The position numbers and the translations under genes were made by a program. The notes beneath the pieces are model-generated. The model did no database searches, was not told the DNA's origin, and saw nothing but the letters and a program-made list of their open reading frames with translations. This document shows positions 8,250 through 15,603 of a stretch of 22,122 bases of DNA, piece by piece. Every line of letters begins with the position of its first letter. Position 1 is the first letter of the stretch. The DNA is taken from assembly GCA_027297825.1 (NCBI GenBank), contig JAPUHH010000132.1, positions 1 to 22,122 of the forward strand, read 5' to 3'. This DNA is from Gammaproteobacteria bacterium (GTDB taxonomy: Bacteria; Pseudomonadota; Gammaproteobacteria; UBA4575).

Positions 8250-10919
8250 TTACACAAAGAGTTGGATCTGTTTTGGTTGTTGTAAATACTGCAAGATTAT
8301 CGTTTCTAGTTTATTTTGTTGTTGTGTATTCAAAGGGTTATTTTCAAGATCACTTAGTTGGAATATATTATTAACGCGTTCACCTAGTTTTGAAATGCGT
8401 GCGTCGTGTACGGCAATATTGCAGTCTACAAAGGCGCTGCCTATACAGGCGAGCAACCCGTGAAAATCTGGTGCTTTGAGTTCCATTATTGTATGAGTGT
8501 TATTTTGGTTTAGGTCAAATTGAATCTCTATTGGCACACGTAATTCTCGAATAATCCTAGGTAAGCTTTGCGTGGGCGCGATTAGTATATCGCTTGGATG
8601 TTCGAGTTTTTCAGTTAGCCTGTTAGCCACTAATTCGCACTGGTTATTGTCGTTAATCGGGTTGCCGTTTGCATCAAGCACTAAGAATGTATCTAAAGCA
8701 TGGCCTTTTTTAGAAGTTATAATTTTGGCATGGACAATTACCAGCCTAAGTTCTGCTAAAATCGATGTGATATGCGCAAACAAATAGTTCCGATCGTTAC
8801 AGTAAATAAAAATTTCCGTTGCGCCCCTTGCGCTAAACTGATGTATATTAACAATTGCACCATCATGCGGTTTGCATTGAACGATTGCTTGAGTTTGACG
8901 CACCACCTCTTCGTCGGAATGACGTAAAAAATAGCTCTCTTCAAGTTCTTGCCAGAATACCAAGCAACTACTTTTTTCAACTCCTTGTCCGATCAGTTTG
9001 TCTAGTGCGGATTGCTTGACTTCATTGATCAGCTCTTCACGTTTGATGGGTGAGTCCAGGCCGCGGCGTAAATACCTAGAGGTGGTGTGATAAAGATTAG
9101 AAAGTAAAGAGCTGCGCCAACTATTCCATAGTTTTTGATTGGTGCCACGCATGTCAGCAATCGTTAGTAAGTACAAATAATTTAGACGTATGAGGTTACC
9201 CATATTCTCTGCAAACTTCATAACCACCTCAGGATCGTCCAAGTCATGATGTTGTGCGGTCATGGACATTACCAAATGGTTCTTGACTAACCAGCTAACT
9301 AAGTTTGAATCGAATGTGCTGAGGTTGTGGTGCAAGCAGAATGCTTTAGCTTTTTCGGCACCCAGCTCAGAGTGATCAATGCCTTGACCTTTGCCTATAT
9401 CGTGAAATAGTGCGGCTAAGTACAGCAATAAGGCTTTTGGAGTCTGAGTGAAGATGTCGTGATAAGCCTCATGTTCATCATCAGATGTGGATTGGCTAAA
9501 CTGGCAGGCATTCTCAAAAACACGCAGTGTGTGTTCCTCTACTGTATAGATATGGTAGAGATCAAATTGCATTCTTCCCGTGACAGCATCGAAACTAGGC
9601 CAATATTTACCTAGTACCCCTAGCTGTGCCATACGCCGAATTTCGCGAAAATTTGTTTGTGGCTGGCTTAATATTTTGATGAAATAGTTGCGGTTCTGAG
9701 CAGCGCTTCTAAATTGAGCATCAATTAGGTGTAAATGATTGAGTATCAGTTGTATGAGTGCGTCACTGGGCTCGGTTAAATAAGGGTGTTGTTGCAAGAT
9801 GTAAAACAACTCAAGTATTGCTGATGGCGTTGCATTAAAAATATTTGTGTTTGTTGCCTCCAGCTGATTACCGCGTGCCTGGAAGCGTTCATTGATAGGC
9901 TTGGCTCTTCGTCGCAATAAACCTGGGAACATTGTTGAGCGTAAGCGCTTGATCAAGATTTCTACAAGTGTAGAGACTTGATTGCTGGTGCGGTAAAAAA
10001 CTTGCATAAATTCTTCTACTTGCAAGTTGCGATTATCGTTATGGAAACCCAATAGTGCAGCAACATCATATTGATAGTCGAATAGCAAACGGTCTTCACT
10101 ACGTTCGGTATACAGATGTAAAGCAAAGCGGATTTTAGCGAGAATTCTGTAGGTTTTTTTTAATAATTTCAACTCAGTTTTTGTTAAGAATTCCTTGTCG
10201 ACTAATTCTTCAAAGTGTTTAGTTTTGAAGTGACGGTTGGTTAGCCATTGCAATGTATGCAGATCGCGTAAACTTCCTAAATTTTCTTTAACATTAGGTT
10301 CTAGATGGTTTGCGGTGTCGCCGTACTTGCGATGCCGGTCGTTCAGTTCGTTTATTTTTTCCTTAAAGTATTTTTTCCCCGGCCAAATTTTATTGCTATC
10401 TGTTATTTTTTTTATTTGTTGATATAGGTCTTTACTGCCTGATAGATAATGAAGTTCCATTAAGCTTGTCATGACGGCAATGTCATTTTTTGCCTCATTT
10501 GCACAATCTTTTATGGTGCGCACGGATTGGGCTATGGGTAGATTGATATCCCAAAGAAAAGTTAAAAATTCTTTAACTTTTGATTCAATTTCTTCGCTAG
10601 CGTTTTCGCTGAGTACAATCATTAAATCAATATCCGAGCCTGGGAAAAGCTCGCGCCGACCGTATCCGCCAATTGCGACTAATGCAGCATCATCATCTGG
10701 GAACTTATGCAGTCCCCATATATTTTTTAGCAGCTCATCGATAATGCACGTGTTTAATGAAATGAGTTCATAGACGTCGACTTCAGCATTAAAGCGTTGT
10801 TGAAGTAATTTCAGCAGCTCTTCTTTAAAACTTTTAAAGTGAGAAACTGAAGTTTGTTTTGTATTCTGCAAATTTAGAAATTGCAAAATAGGCGAATTAG
10901 ATTGGAGCGAATTAAGCAC
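8250..10919 (-). CDS. glnD: bifunctional [protein-PII] uridylyltransferase/uridylyl-removing enzyme GlnD
   Basis: GlnD senses glutamine and adds UMP to, or removes it from, PII signal proteins, setting nitrogen assimilation. The length (889 residues) fits the family. Domains: a nucleotidyltransferase with GGYGRRELFPGSDID (84-98; metal ligands Asp96 and Asp98), a helical linker, an HD hydrolase with FHDIGKG (His506-Asp507) for uridylyl removal, and two C-terminal ACT domains (roughly 700-775 and 815-889) for glutamine binding. The start is GTG at 10919; the frame is open for only about 11 more codons upstream, with no better start. No clear Shine-Dalgarno precedes it. It lies 84 bases after map on the same strand. 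Confidence 0.97.
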   Translation of the reverse strand: MLNSLQSNSPILQFLNLQNTKQTSVSHFKSFKEELLKLLQQRFNAEVDVYELISLNTCIIDELLKNIWGLHKFPDDDAALVAIGGYGRRELFPGSDIDLMIVLSENASEEIESKVKEFLTFLWDINLPIAQSVRTIKDCANEAKNDIAVMTSLMELHYLSGSKDLYQQIKKITDSNKIWPGKKYFKEKINELNDRHRKYGDTANHLEPNVKENLGSLRDLHTLQWLTNRHFKTKHFEELVDKEFLTKTELKLLKKTYRILAKIRFALHLYTERSEDRLLFDYQYDVAALLGFHNDNRNLQVEEFMQVFYRTSNQVSTLVEILIKRLRSTMFPGLLRRRAKPINERFQARGNQLEATNTNIFNATPSAILELFYILQQHPYLTEPSDALIQLILNHLHLIDAQFRSAAQNRNYFIKILSQPQTNFREIRRMAQLGVLGKYWPSFDAVTGRMQFDLYHIYTVEEHTLRVFENACQFSQSTSDDEHEAYHDIFTQTPKALLLYLAALFHDIGKGQGIDHSELGAEKAKAFCLHHNLSTFDSNLVSWLVKNHLVMSMTAQHHDLDDPEVVMKFAENMGNLIRLNYLYLLTIADMRGTNQKLWNSWRSSLLSNLYHTTSRYLRRGLDSPIKREELINEVKQSALDKLIGQGVEKSSCLVFWQELEESYFLRHSDEEVVRQTQAIVQCKPHDGAIVNIHQFSARGATEIFIYCNDRNYLFAHITSILAELRLVIVHAKIITSKKGHALDTFLVLDANGNPINDNNQCELVANRLTEKLEHPSDILIAPTQSLPRIIRELRVPIEIQFDLNQNNTHTIMELKAPDFHGLLACIGSAFVDCNIAVHDARISKLGERVNNIFQLSDLENNPLNTQQQNKLETIILQYLQQPKQIQLFV
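10557..10581. repeat. 10-bp perfect inverted repeat inside glnD
   Basis: Arms at 10557-10566 and 10572-10581 are exact reverse complements (AAAAGTTAAA and TTTAACTTTT) around a 5-base loop. It lies in the coding sequence of the GlnD nucleotidyltransferase domain. The arms are AT-rich, so chance is a fair explanation. Confidence 0.5.
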
Positions 10920-11003
10920 GTTTAATTTCGATAGCGGAGTGGATAAGAAAAATTAGATGGGTGCAAGAATACGCTGGCGGAAAAATTTGTGAGGAGAGCC
11001 TAG

Positions 11004-11771
11004 TTATATTTTTTCGTCACTACGTAAGGTCAGTATCTCATAACCCGTGCCGGTGACGAGAATGGTATGTTCCCACTGTGCTGACAGGCTGTGATCTTTG
11101 GTGACTACGGTCCAACCATCGGGTAGAAGCTTAACGTTGCGTTTTCCGGCATTCACCATGGGCTCGATGGTAAAGGTCATGCCGGCTTGTAGTTCCATGC
11201 CAGTGTTAGGTTTTCCATAGTGTAGTACCTGCGGTTCTTCATGAAACACGCGGCCGATTCCATGGCCGCAATATTCTCGTACTACAGAAAATCGGTTTTT
11301 TTCAACAAAGCTTTGGATGACATGTCCGATGTCCCCAAGTTTTACTCCAGGTTTGACTTGATGAATTCCAATGGTCAGGGCTTCATAGGTTAAGTCGGAG
11401 AGTCGCTTTGCAAGTACAGGGGGTTTCCCCAGCATGAACATTTTACTGGTGTCGCCATGAAAGCCATCTTTGATCACGGTAATGTCAATATTGAGAATAT
11501 CGCCGTTTTTGAGCGTACGGGCTCCAGGAATACCATGACAAACTTGGTGATTTACCGAGGTGCAAATCGATTTAGGGAAGCCGCGATAATTCAGGGGAGC
11601 TGGGATGGATTGCTGCTCGTTGACGATATACTCATGGCAGATCCTATCTAGCTCAAGGGTGCTTACCCCAGGGGCCACATGGGGTCCGATCATCTCAAGC
11701 ACCTCGGAGGCCAATTTGCCTGCGATGCGCATTTTTTCAATTTCATCAGCAGATTTTATGGTTACGCTCAT
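11004..11771 (-). CDS. map: methionine aminopeptidase, type I
   Basis: Map removes the initiator methionine from new proteins whose second residue is small. It is a di-metal pita-bread enzyme of 255 residues, slightly shorter than E. coli Map (264) because of a shorter C-terminal tail. All five metal ligands are in place: Asp96 (NIDITV), Asp107 (GDTSKMF), His170 (CGHGIG), Glu203 (TIEPM) and Glu234 (QWEHTI). It is read divergently from rpsB across a 206-base control region, an arrangement known from E. coli. It is the first gene of the minus-strand cluster that continues into glnD and the dap genes. Confidence 0.98.
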   Translation of the reverse strand: MSVTIKSADEIEKMRIAGKLASEVLEMIGPHVAPGVSTLELDRICHEYIVNEQQSIPAPLNYRGFPKSICTSVNHQVCHGIPGARTLKNGDILNIDITVIKDGFHGDTSKMFMLGKPPVLAKRLSDLTYEALTIGIHQVKPGVKLGDIGHVIQSFVEKNRFSVVREYCGHGIGRVFHEEPQVLHYGKPNTGMELQAGMTFTIEPMVNAGKRNVKLLPDGWTVVTKDHSLSAQWEHTILVTGTGYEILTLRSDEKI

Positions 11772-11821
11772 TCTGGTGTGCTTTTAGGTTAAATTGAGTG
11801 AATTAAAAAAGTTCTAAGTAA

Positions 11822-11850
11822 TTGTTCTAAATAAGCGATCATGTTATAAA
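11822..11850 (+). promoter_or_regulatory. rpsB-tsf promoter with extended -10
   Basis: TTGTTC (11822-11827) and TATAAA (11845-11850) are 17 bases apart, and a TG dinucleotide at 11842-11843 makes an extended -10. A GC-only stretch (11851-11860) follows, the kind of discriminator seen at growth-rate- and ppGpp-controlled ribosomal promoters. The start of transcription would fall near 11857, giving a leader of about 120 bases. The assignment is from sequence pattern only. Confidence 0.65.
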
Positions 11851-11869
11851 GCGCCCGCGCTTAGCGCAA
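11841..11869 (-). promoter_or_regulatory. possible sigma-70 promoter for map
   Basis: On the minus strand, TTGCGC (11869-11864) is followed after 17 bases by TAACAT (11846-11841). This is a fair -35/-10 pair pointing at map, about 70 bases upstream of its start. It overlaps the rpsB promoter on the other strand. Only four of six -10 bases match consensus, so this is tentative. Confidence 0.3.
11857..11867. repeat. GC-rich palindrome at the probable rpsB transcription start
   Basis: GCGCTTAGCGC is a perfect inverted repeat (5-bp arms, one-base centre) just downstream of the rpsB -10 box and overlapping the candidate map -35 box. It could be an operator, a short 5' hairpin on the rpsB mRNA, or simply part of the GC-rich discriminator. 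Confidence 0.4.
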
Positions 11870-11902
11870 ATACACTTTATAAATATACACGCGTAATCGT
11901 CA

Positions 11903-11966
11903 CATGTGGTTGGGTGCTCATATTAGAGTTTCCACATGGGGTGCGCGGAAGTACAACCCCAAGGAG
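11903..11966 (+). promoter_or_regulatory. rpsB leader: two-stem structure ending at the Shine-Dalgarno (probable S2 autoregulation site)
   Basis: Two stems can form in tandem. A 7-bp stem pairs CATGTGG (11903-11909) with CCACATG (11932-11938). A 5-bp stem pairs GGGGT (11938-11942) with ACCCC (11956-11960). The second stem abuts the Shine-Dalgarno AAGGAG (11961-11966), and the rpsB ATG follows 11 bases later. In E. coli and other gammaproteobacteria, S2 is known to repress rpsB-tsf through a conserved two-hairpin leader in this position. Position and architecture fit; binding by this organism's extended S2 is inferred. Confidence 0.65.
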
Positions 11967-11977
11967 CATTACATATC

Positions 11978-13243
11978 ATGACAAATGTCACAATGCGTCA
12001 GATGCTAGAGGCTGGCGTGCATTTCGGGCATCAAACCCGATACTGGAATCCGAAAATGAGCCCTTATATTTTCGGACAGCGTAATAAGATTCATATTATT
12101 AATCTTGAGAAAACATTGCCGATGTTTCTTGATGCTGCCACTTTTCTTGGCAACATGGCAGCAAACAAAGGCAAAATAATGTTTGTAGGTACGAAGCGTT
12201 CCGCGCGTGATGCCATACAACAAGAAGCAATACGTTGTGGCATGCCATACGTTAACCATCGTTGGTTAGGTGGCATGTTAACGAATTTCAATACGGTTAA
12301 AAAATCAATTCAACGTTTGCAAGATCTAGAGCAAATTGTAAATGGTGAAGATGCGGAAAGATTAAGCAAAAAAGAATTGCTTATGCTTAACCGTGAGCTA
12401 TTTAAGCTAGATCGTAGTTTGGGTGGCATCAAGAATATGGCGGGTCTCCCAGACGTACTATTCATTATCGATGTTGGTTATGAAGCCATTGCCGTGAAAG
12501 AAGCTAACAAGCTTGGTATCCCTGTGGTTGCGGTTGTAGACAGTAACAACAAAGTTGATGGCGTTGACTATGTGATACCTGGTAATGACGATGCAATTCG
12601 TGCGATTAAGTTGTACACCTCCAATATTGCGGATGCCATATTGGAAAGCAAAGAAAGTGCACGTGTCATGTCTGGTAACGAGGATGAATTTGTAGAAATA
12701 GATGATACGGGGGAAGTTGCGCCAGATGTTGTTAAAAACAAAACTAAGCCTAAGCAAAAAGTAACCGTTAATAAAACAGCTAGCATTGAGAAAGCGACAG
12801 CCTCGGATGCAGATGCTGATACACCTGAAGTCAGTGGCAGCACTGAAATTACCAGTGTTGAAGGTATAGGACCTAAATATGCAGAGGAACTAGGGAAAGT
12901 AGGCATTACTACCGTAGAGCAATTACTTGAAACATGTTCCACCGCAGAAAGCCGAGCAAAGTGTTCTGAAAGCACCGGCTTGAGTGAAAAATCTATAGAG
13001 CGTTGGGTAAAGATGGGTGATTTCTTTCGTTTGTCTGGAGTTGAAGGGAATGAAGCTGAGTTACTAGAGGTAAGTGGTTTTAATGATATGGGTGAATTGG
13101 CTAATGCAGAGGCGGGCGATGTCTTGAATAAACTTGAGGTGACTAATAAAGAGAAGTCGCTTGCACCTAGTGTTGCTGATAAAGCTACCATTGAGTCTTG
13201 GATAATTCAGGCGAAAGCTTTGCCGCAGAAAATATTAAGTTGA
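11978..13243 (+). CDS. rpsB: 30S ribosomal protein S2 with C-terminal DUF4332-like helix-hairpin-helix extension
   Basis: S2 binds the 30S head-body junction and is needed for S1 docking. I chose the ATG at 11978: it has AAGGAG 11 bases upstream and gives the normal N-terminus (MRQMLEAGVHFGHQTRYWNP). An in-frame ATG at 11936 lies inside the leader structure and is rejected. Residues 1 to about 235 are a complete S2, including HRWLGGMLTN, LGGIKNMAGLPD and VIPGNDDAIRAIKLY. The protein then continues to 421 residues, whereas S2 is usually 230-260. A charged, Lys/Asp/Thr-rich linker (about 235-290) leads to a domain (291-421) with the helix-hairpin-helix signature VEGIGPKYAEELGKVGI, then STGLSEKSIERWV, a second FFRLSGVEGNEAELL unit and a final SWIIQAKALP. 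This order matches DUF4332. The frame is continuous, with no internal ribosome-binding site seen. Confidence 0.95.
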   Translation: MTNVTMRQMLEAGVHFGHQTRYWNPKMSPYIFGQRNKIHIINLEKTLPMFLDAATFLGNMAANKGKIMFVGTKRSARDAIQQEAIRCGMPYVNHRWLGGMLTNFNTVKKSIQRLQDLEQIVNGEDAERLSKKELLMLNRELFKLDRSLGGIKNMAGLPDVLFIIDVGYEAIAVKEANKLGIPVVAVVDSNNKVDGVDYVIPGNDDAIRAIKLYTSNIADAILESKESARVMSGNEDEFVEIDDTGEVAPDVVKNKTKPKQKVTVNKTASIEKATASDADADTPEVSGSTEITSVEGIGPKYAEELGKVGITTVEQLLETCSTAESRAKCSESTGLSEKSIERWVKMGDFFRLSGVEGNEAELLEVSGFNDMGELANAEAGDVLNKLEVTNKEKSLAPSVADKATIESWIIQAKALPQKILS

Positions 13244-13297
13244 GTGTTGTGTTCGCAAAAACAAACAGTAAATACTCGTAATGAATCAGGAGTCGAA

Positions 13298-14188
13298 ATG
13301 CAAATAACAGCAACAATGGTGAAAGAACTGCGTGGGCGCACCGGCTCAGGCATGATGGAGTGCAAAAAAGCACTGACAGAGAGCGCTGGTGATATGGAAG
13401 CCGCGGTTGGGCAAATGCGTAAGTCAGGTCAGGCTAAAGCAGATAAAAAAGCCGGGCGTGTGGCTGCAGATGGAACCATCACAATTGCTGTAACAGTAGA
13501 TGCTATGCAAGCATCGATTGTTGAAGTCAATTGCGAAACTGATTTTGTTGCAAAAGATAATAATTTCCAGACATTTTCAAAACAATTGGCTGAAGTTGTA
13601 TTGGCAGGCGATGTTAATACTGTTGATGAATTAGGCGCAGTCATGCTGGATTCAGGTCAAAGTGTAGAGCAAACTCGTCTTGAGTTAGTGACAAAAATCG
13701 GTGAGAACATTCAGGTGCGTCGTTTTAAAAAAATTAATAACCAAGGTGCTGTTGTAGCCTATTCGCATGGTAGTCGAATTGGCGTATTAGTTGATCTTGC
13801 GGGAGGAGATGCAGCTCTAGGTAAAGATATTGCGATGCATATTGCCGCGAGTAACCCTACCTGTATATCTGAACAAGATGTGCCTGCTGATTTGCTAGCA
13901 AAAGAAAAAGAAATTTTTATTGCGCAAGCAGAGTCCAGTGGCAAACCGCCAGAAATTATTGAAAAGATGGTGCAAGGCAAACTAAATAAGCATCTCAAAG
14001 AAATTACTCTGCTAGGCCAGCCTTTTGTAAAAGATCAGGATATAACGATTGCCAACTTGCTTAAGAATGCAGAGGCATCGGTTGCTAAATTCATTCGCTA
14101 TGAGGTGGGTGAGGGAATCGAGAAAAGGTCTGAGAATTTTGCCGATGAAGTTAATAAACAAATCAAACAAAGCGAAGATCAAAGGTGA
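13298..14188 (+). CDS. tsf: translation elongation factor Ts
   Basis: EF-Ts exchanges GDP for GTP on EF-Tu. The start is the ATG at 13298, preceded by AGGAG (13288-13292) at 5 bases. The frame stays open back to rpsB, but the family N-terminus (ITATMVKELRGRTGSGMMECKKAL) begins here. The 296-residue protein has the UBA-like N-terminal domain (about 1-55), the NCETDFVAKDNNF core motif that contacts EF-Tu, and a C-terminal RYEVGEGIEK. The 54-base gap after rpsB shows no terminator, so it is co-transcribed with rpsB. An intrinsic terminator follows 14 bases after the stop. Confidence 0.97.
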   Translation: MQITATMVKELRGRTGSGMMECKKALTESAGDMEAAVGQMRKSGQAKADKKAGRVAADGTITIAVTVDAMQASIVEVNCETDFVAKDNNFQTFSKQLAEVVLAGDVNTVDELGAVMLDSGQSVEQTRLELVTKIGENIQVRRFKKINNQGAVVAYSHGSRIGVLVDLAGGDAALGKDIAMHIAASNPTCISEQDVPADLLAKEKEIFIAQAESSGKPPEIIEKMVQGKLNKHLKEITLLGQPFVKDQDITIANLLKNAEASVAKFIRYEVGEGIEKRSENFADEVNKQIKQSEDQR

Positions 14189-14202
14189 TGATGAGAGTTA
14201 AT

Positions 14203-14227
14203 AAAAAGGGGCAACGCCCCTTTTTTT
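14203..14227 (+). terminator. intrinsic terminator between tsf and pyrH
   Basis: A stem GGGGC (14208-14212) and GCCCC (14216-14220) encloses a 3-base AAC loop. Five A upstream (14203-14207) can extend the pairing with the run of seven T (14221-14227). This is a textbook Rho-independent signal. It ends only 15 bases before the preferred pyrH start, so it may act as an attenuator setting how much rpsB-tsf transcription enters the downstream genes. Confidence 0.85.
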
Positions 14228-14242
14228 ATGTCTGAGAATTGT

Positions 14243-14968
14243 ATGTCAAATAGCCAACCGATTTACCAGCGAATCTTGTTAAAGCTTAGTGGTGAAGCGC
14301 TAATGGGGAAGTTCGACTATGGAATTGACCCTGAAGTTATCACACGTATTGCGACTGAAATTGCTCATGTCAATCAGCTCGGCGTACAAATCGCGATAGT
14401 TATTGGCGGTGGCAATATATTTCGCGGGGCTGGTCTTGCCCAGGGCGGTATGGACCGCGTGACCGCGGATCATATGGGTATGTTAGCGACAGTGATGAAT
14501 TGCTTGGCGTTGCAAGATGCATTGGAAGGCATGGATGTGTATTGTCGCGTGATGTCAGCGGTTAAGATCAATCAAGTTTGTGAAGACTACATACGTAGGC
14601 GTGCGGTAAGGCATTTAGAAAAAGGCAGGGTTGTGGTATTTGCAGCGGGCACCGGTAATCCTTACTTTACAACTGATTCTGCAGCCAGCTTAAGGGCATC
14701 AGAAATTAATGCAGATATTATGCTTAAAGCTACCAAGGTAGATGGTGTATATGATGATGATCCGCATAAAAATCCCAACGCTAAGATGTATGACAAGATT
14801 AAGTATGATGATGCGATAAATAAAAAACTTGCAGTGATGGATGCAACGGCGCTCGTATTATGTAGAGATAATAATATTCCACTTCGAGTGTTTAATTTGT
14901 TTAATGAGGGTGCCCTTACAAAAATTATAGAAGGTGAAGCTATTGGCACACTGGTTACTGGAGCATAA
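14243..14968 (+). CDS. pyrH: UMP kinase
   Basis: PyrH phosphorylates UMP to UDP with ATP; it is an amino-acid-kinase-fold hexamer. I prefer the ATG at 14243 (241 residues) over the in-frame ATG at 14228. The earlier one directly touches the T-run of the terminator with no room for a ribosome-binding site, and the later one gives the family-sized N-terminus before YQRILLKLSGEAL. A weak GAGAA lies 4 bases before it. Other motifs: Lys14 in the ATP site, VIGGGNIFRG, DHMGMLATVMN, GTGNPYFTTDSAA, and KATKVDGVYDDDP. With frr 2 bases downstream it forms the standard pyrH-frr pair. Confidence 0.96.
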   Translation: MSNSQPIYQRILLKLSGEALMGKFDYGIDPEVITRIATEIAHVNQLGVQIAIVIGGGNIFRGAGLAQGGMDRVTADHMGMLATVMNCLALQDALEGMDVYCRVMSAVKINQVCEDYIRRRAVRHLEKGRVVVFAAGTGNPYFTTDSAASLRASEINADIMLKATKVDGVYDDDPHKNPNAKMYDKIKYDDAINKKLAVMDATALVLCRDNNIPLRVFNLFNEGALTKIIEGEAIGTLVTGA

Positions 14969-14970
14969 GA

Positions 14971-15528
14971 GTGATTGATGAGATAAAACAAGATGCAAGC
15001 AGTCGAATGCGCAAAAGTATTGAAGCCTTGTCTAATGAGCTTTCAAAGGTTCGTACAGGTCGGGCAAATGCGCGTTTATTAGATCATGTGATGGTTGATT
15101 ATTACGGTAACCTAGTGCCTATTAACCAGGCTGCAACTGTCGCAGTTGAAGATGCACGCACCATCGCCATTACGCCTTGGGAAAATTCTATGGTAGCGGT
15201 ACTTGAGAAAGCCATCATGAGTTCGGATCTTGGTTTGAATCCCACCACAGCGGGGATGGTAATCAGAGTGATCATGCCGCAGTTAACAGAAGAAAGACGC
15301 AAAGATCTAGTTAAAGTTGTGAGGCATGAGGCGGAAAAAGGGCGCGTGGCCATACGCAATATTCGTCGTGATGCCAATACAGACTTCAAAGAGCTTTTGA
15401 AAGAAAAAGAAATCTCAGAAGATGAAGAGCGTCAGGCTGAAGATGAGATTCAAAAACTTACAGATCAGTTTATTAAGGAAATTGAGACAATGTTAGAGCA
15501 AAAAGAAAAAGATCTGATGGCAGTGTAA
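14971..15528 (+). CDS. frr: ribosome recycling factor
   Basis: RRF, together with EF-G, splits the post-termination ribosome. The 185-residue length is standard. The two-domain protein shows the N-terminal RMRKSIEALSNELSKVRTGRANARLLD, followed by domain II with PINQAATVAVEDART and PWENSMVAVLEKAI, and then the long helix with LTEERRKDLVKVVRHEAEKGRVAIRNIRRDA (split over two turns of text in the protein). The start is GTG at 14971, with GGAG at 14960-14963 seven bases upstream and only 2 bases after the pyrH stop, so the pair is probably coupled. Confidence 0.97.
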   Translation: MIDEIKQDASSRMRKSIEALSNELSKVRTGRANARLLDHVMVDYYGNLVPINQAATVAVEDARTIAITPWENSMVAVLEKAIMSSDLGLNPTTAGMVIRVIMPQLTEERRKDLVKVVRHEAEKGRVAIRNIRRDANTDFKELLKEKEISEDEERQAEDEIQKLTDQFIKEIETMLEQKEKDLMAV

Positions 15529-15603
15529 CCGATGCGCATGCTTATTGTTCGCTATTGAATCTAGTGTTTTCTGTCTAAATCCAATATCTAACCTCTAAAC
15601 TCA

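Noticed and set aside
11936..11977. Longer reading of rpsB from the in-frame ATG at 11936
   Set aside because: This ATG lies within the leader stems, has no Shine-Dalgarno, and adds 14 residues that S2 proteins do not have; the ATG at 11978 has AAGGAG upstream and the family N-terminus.
12568..13191. 207-codon open frame antisense to the S2 extension
   Set aside because: It is a Ser/Leu-rich shadow of the opposite frame, with no recognisable domain or ribosome-binding site; the plus-strand frame has clear protein similarity.
13244..13297. Longer reading of tsf from a GTG directly after the rpsB stop
   Set aside because: The extra 18 residues do not resemble EF-Ts, and AGGAG at 13288-13292 marks the ATG at 13298.
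15529..15603. Possible regulatory element or small gene between frr and uppS
   Set aside because: The 75 bases hold no hairpin with a T-run, no clear promoter pair and no ribosome-binding site; nothing could be supported.
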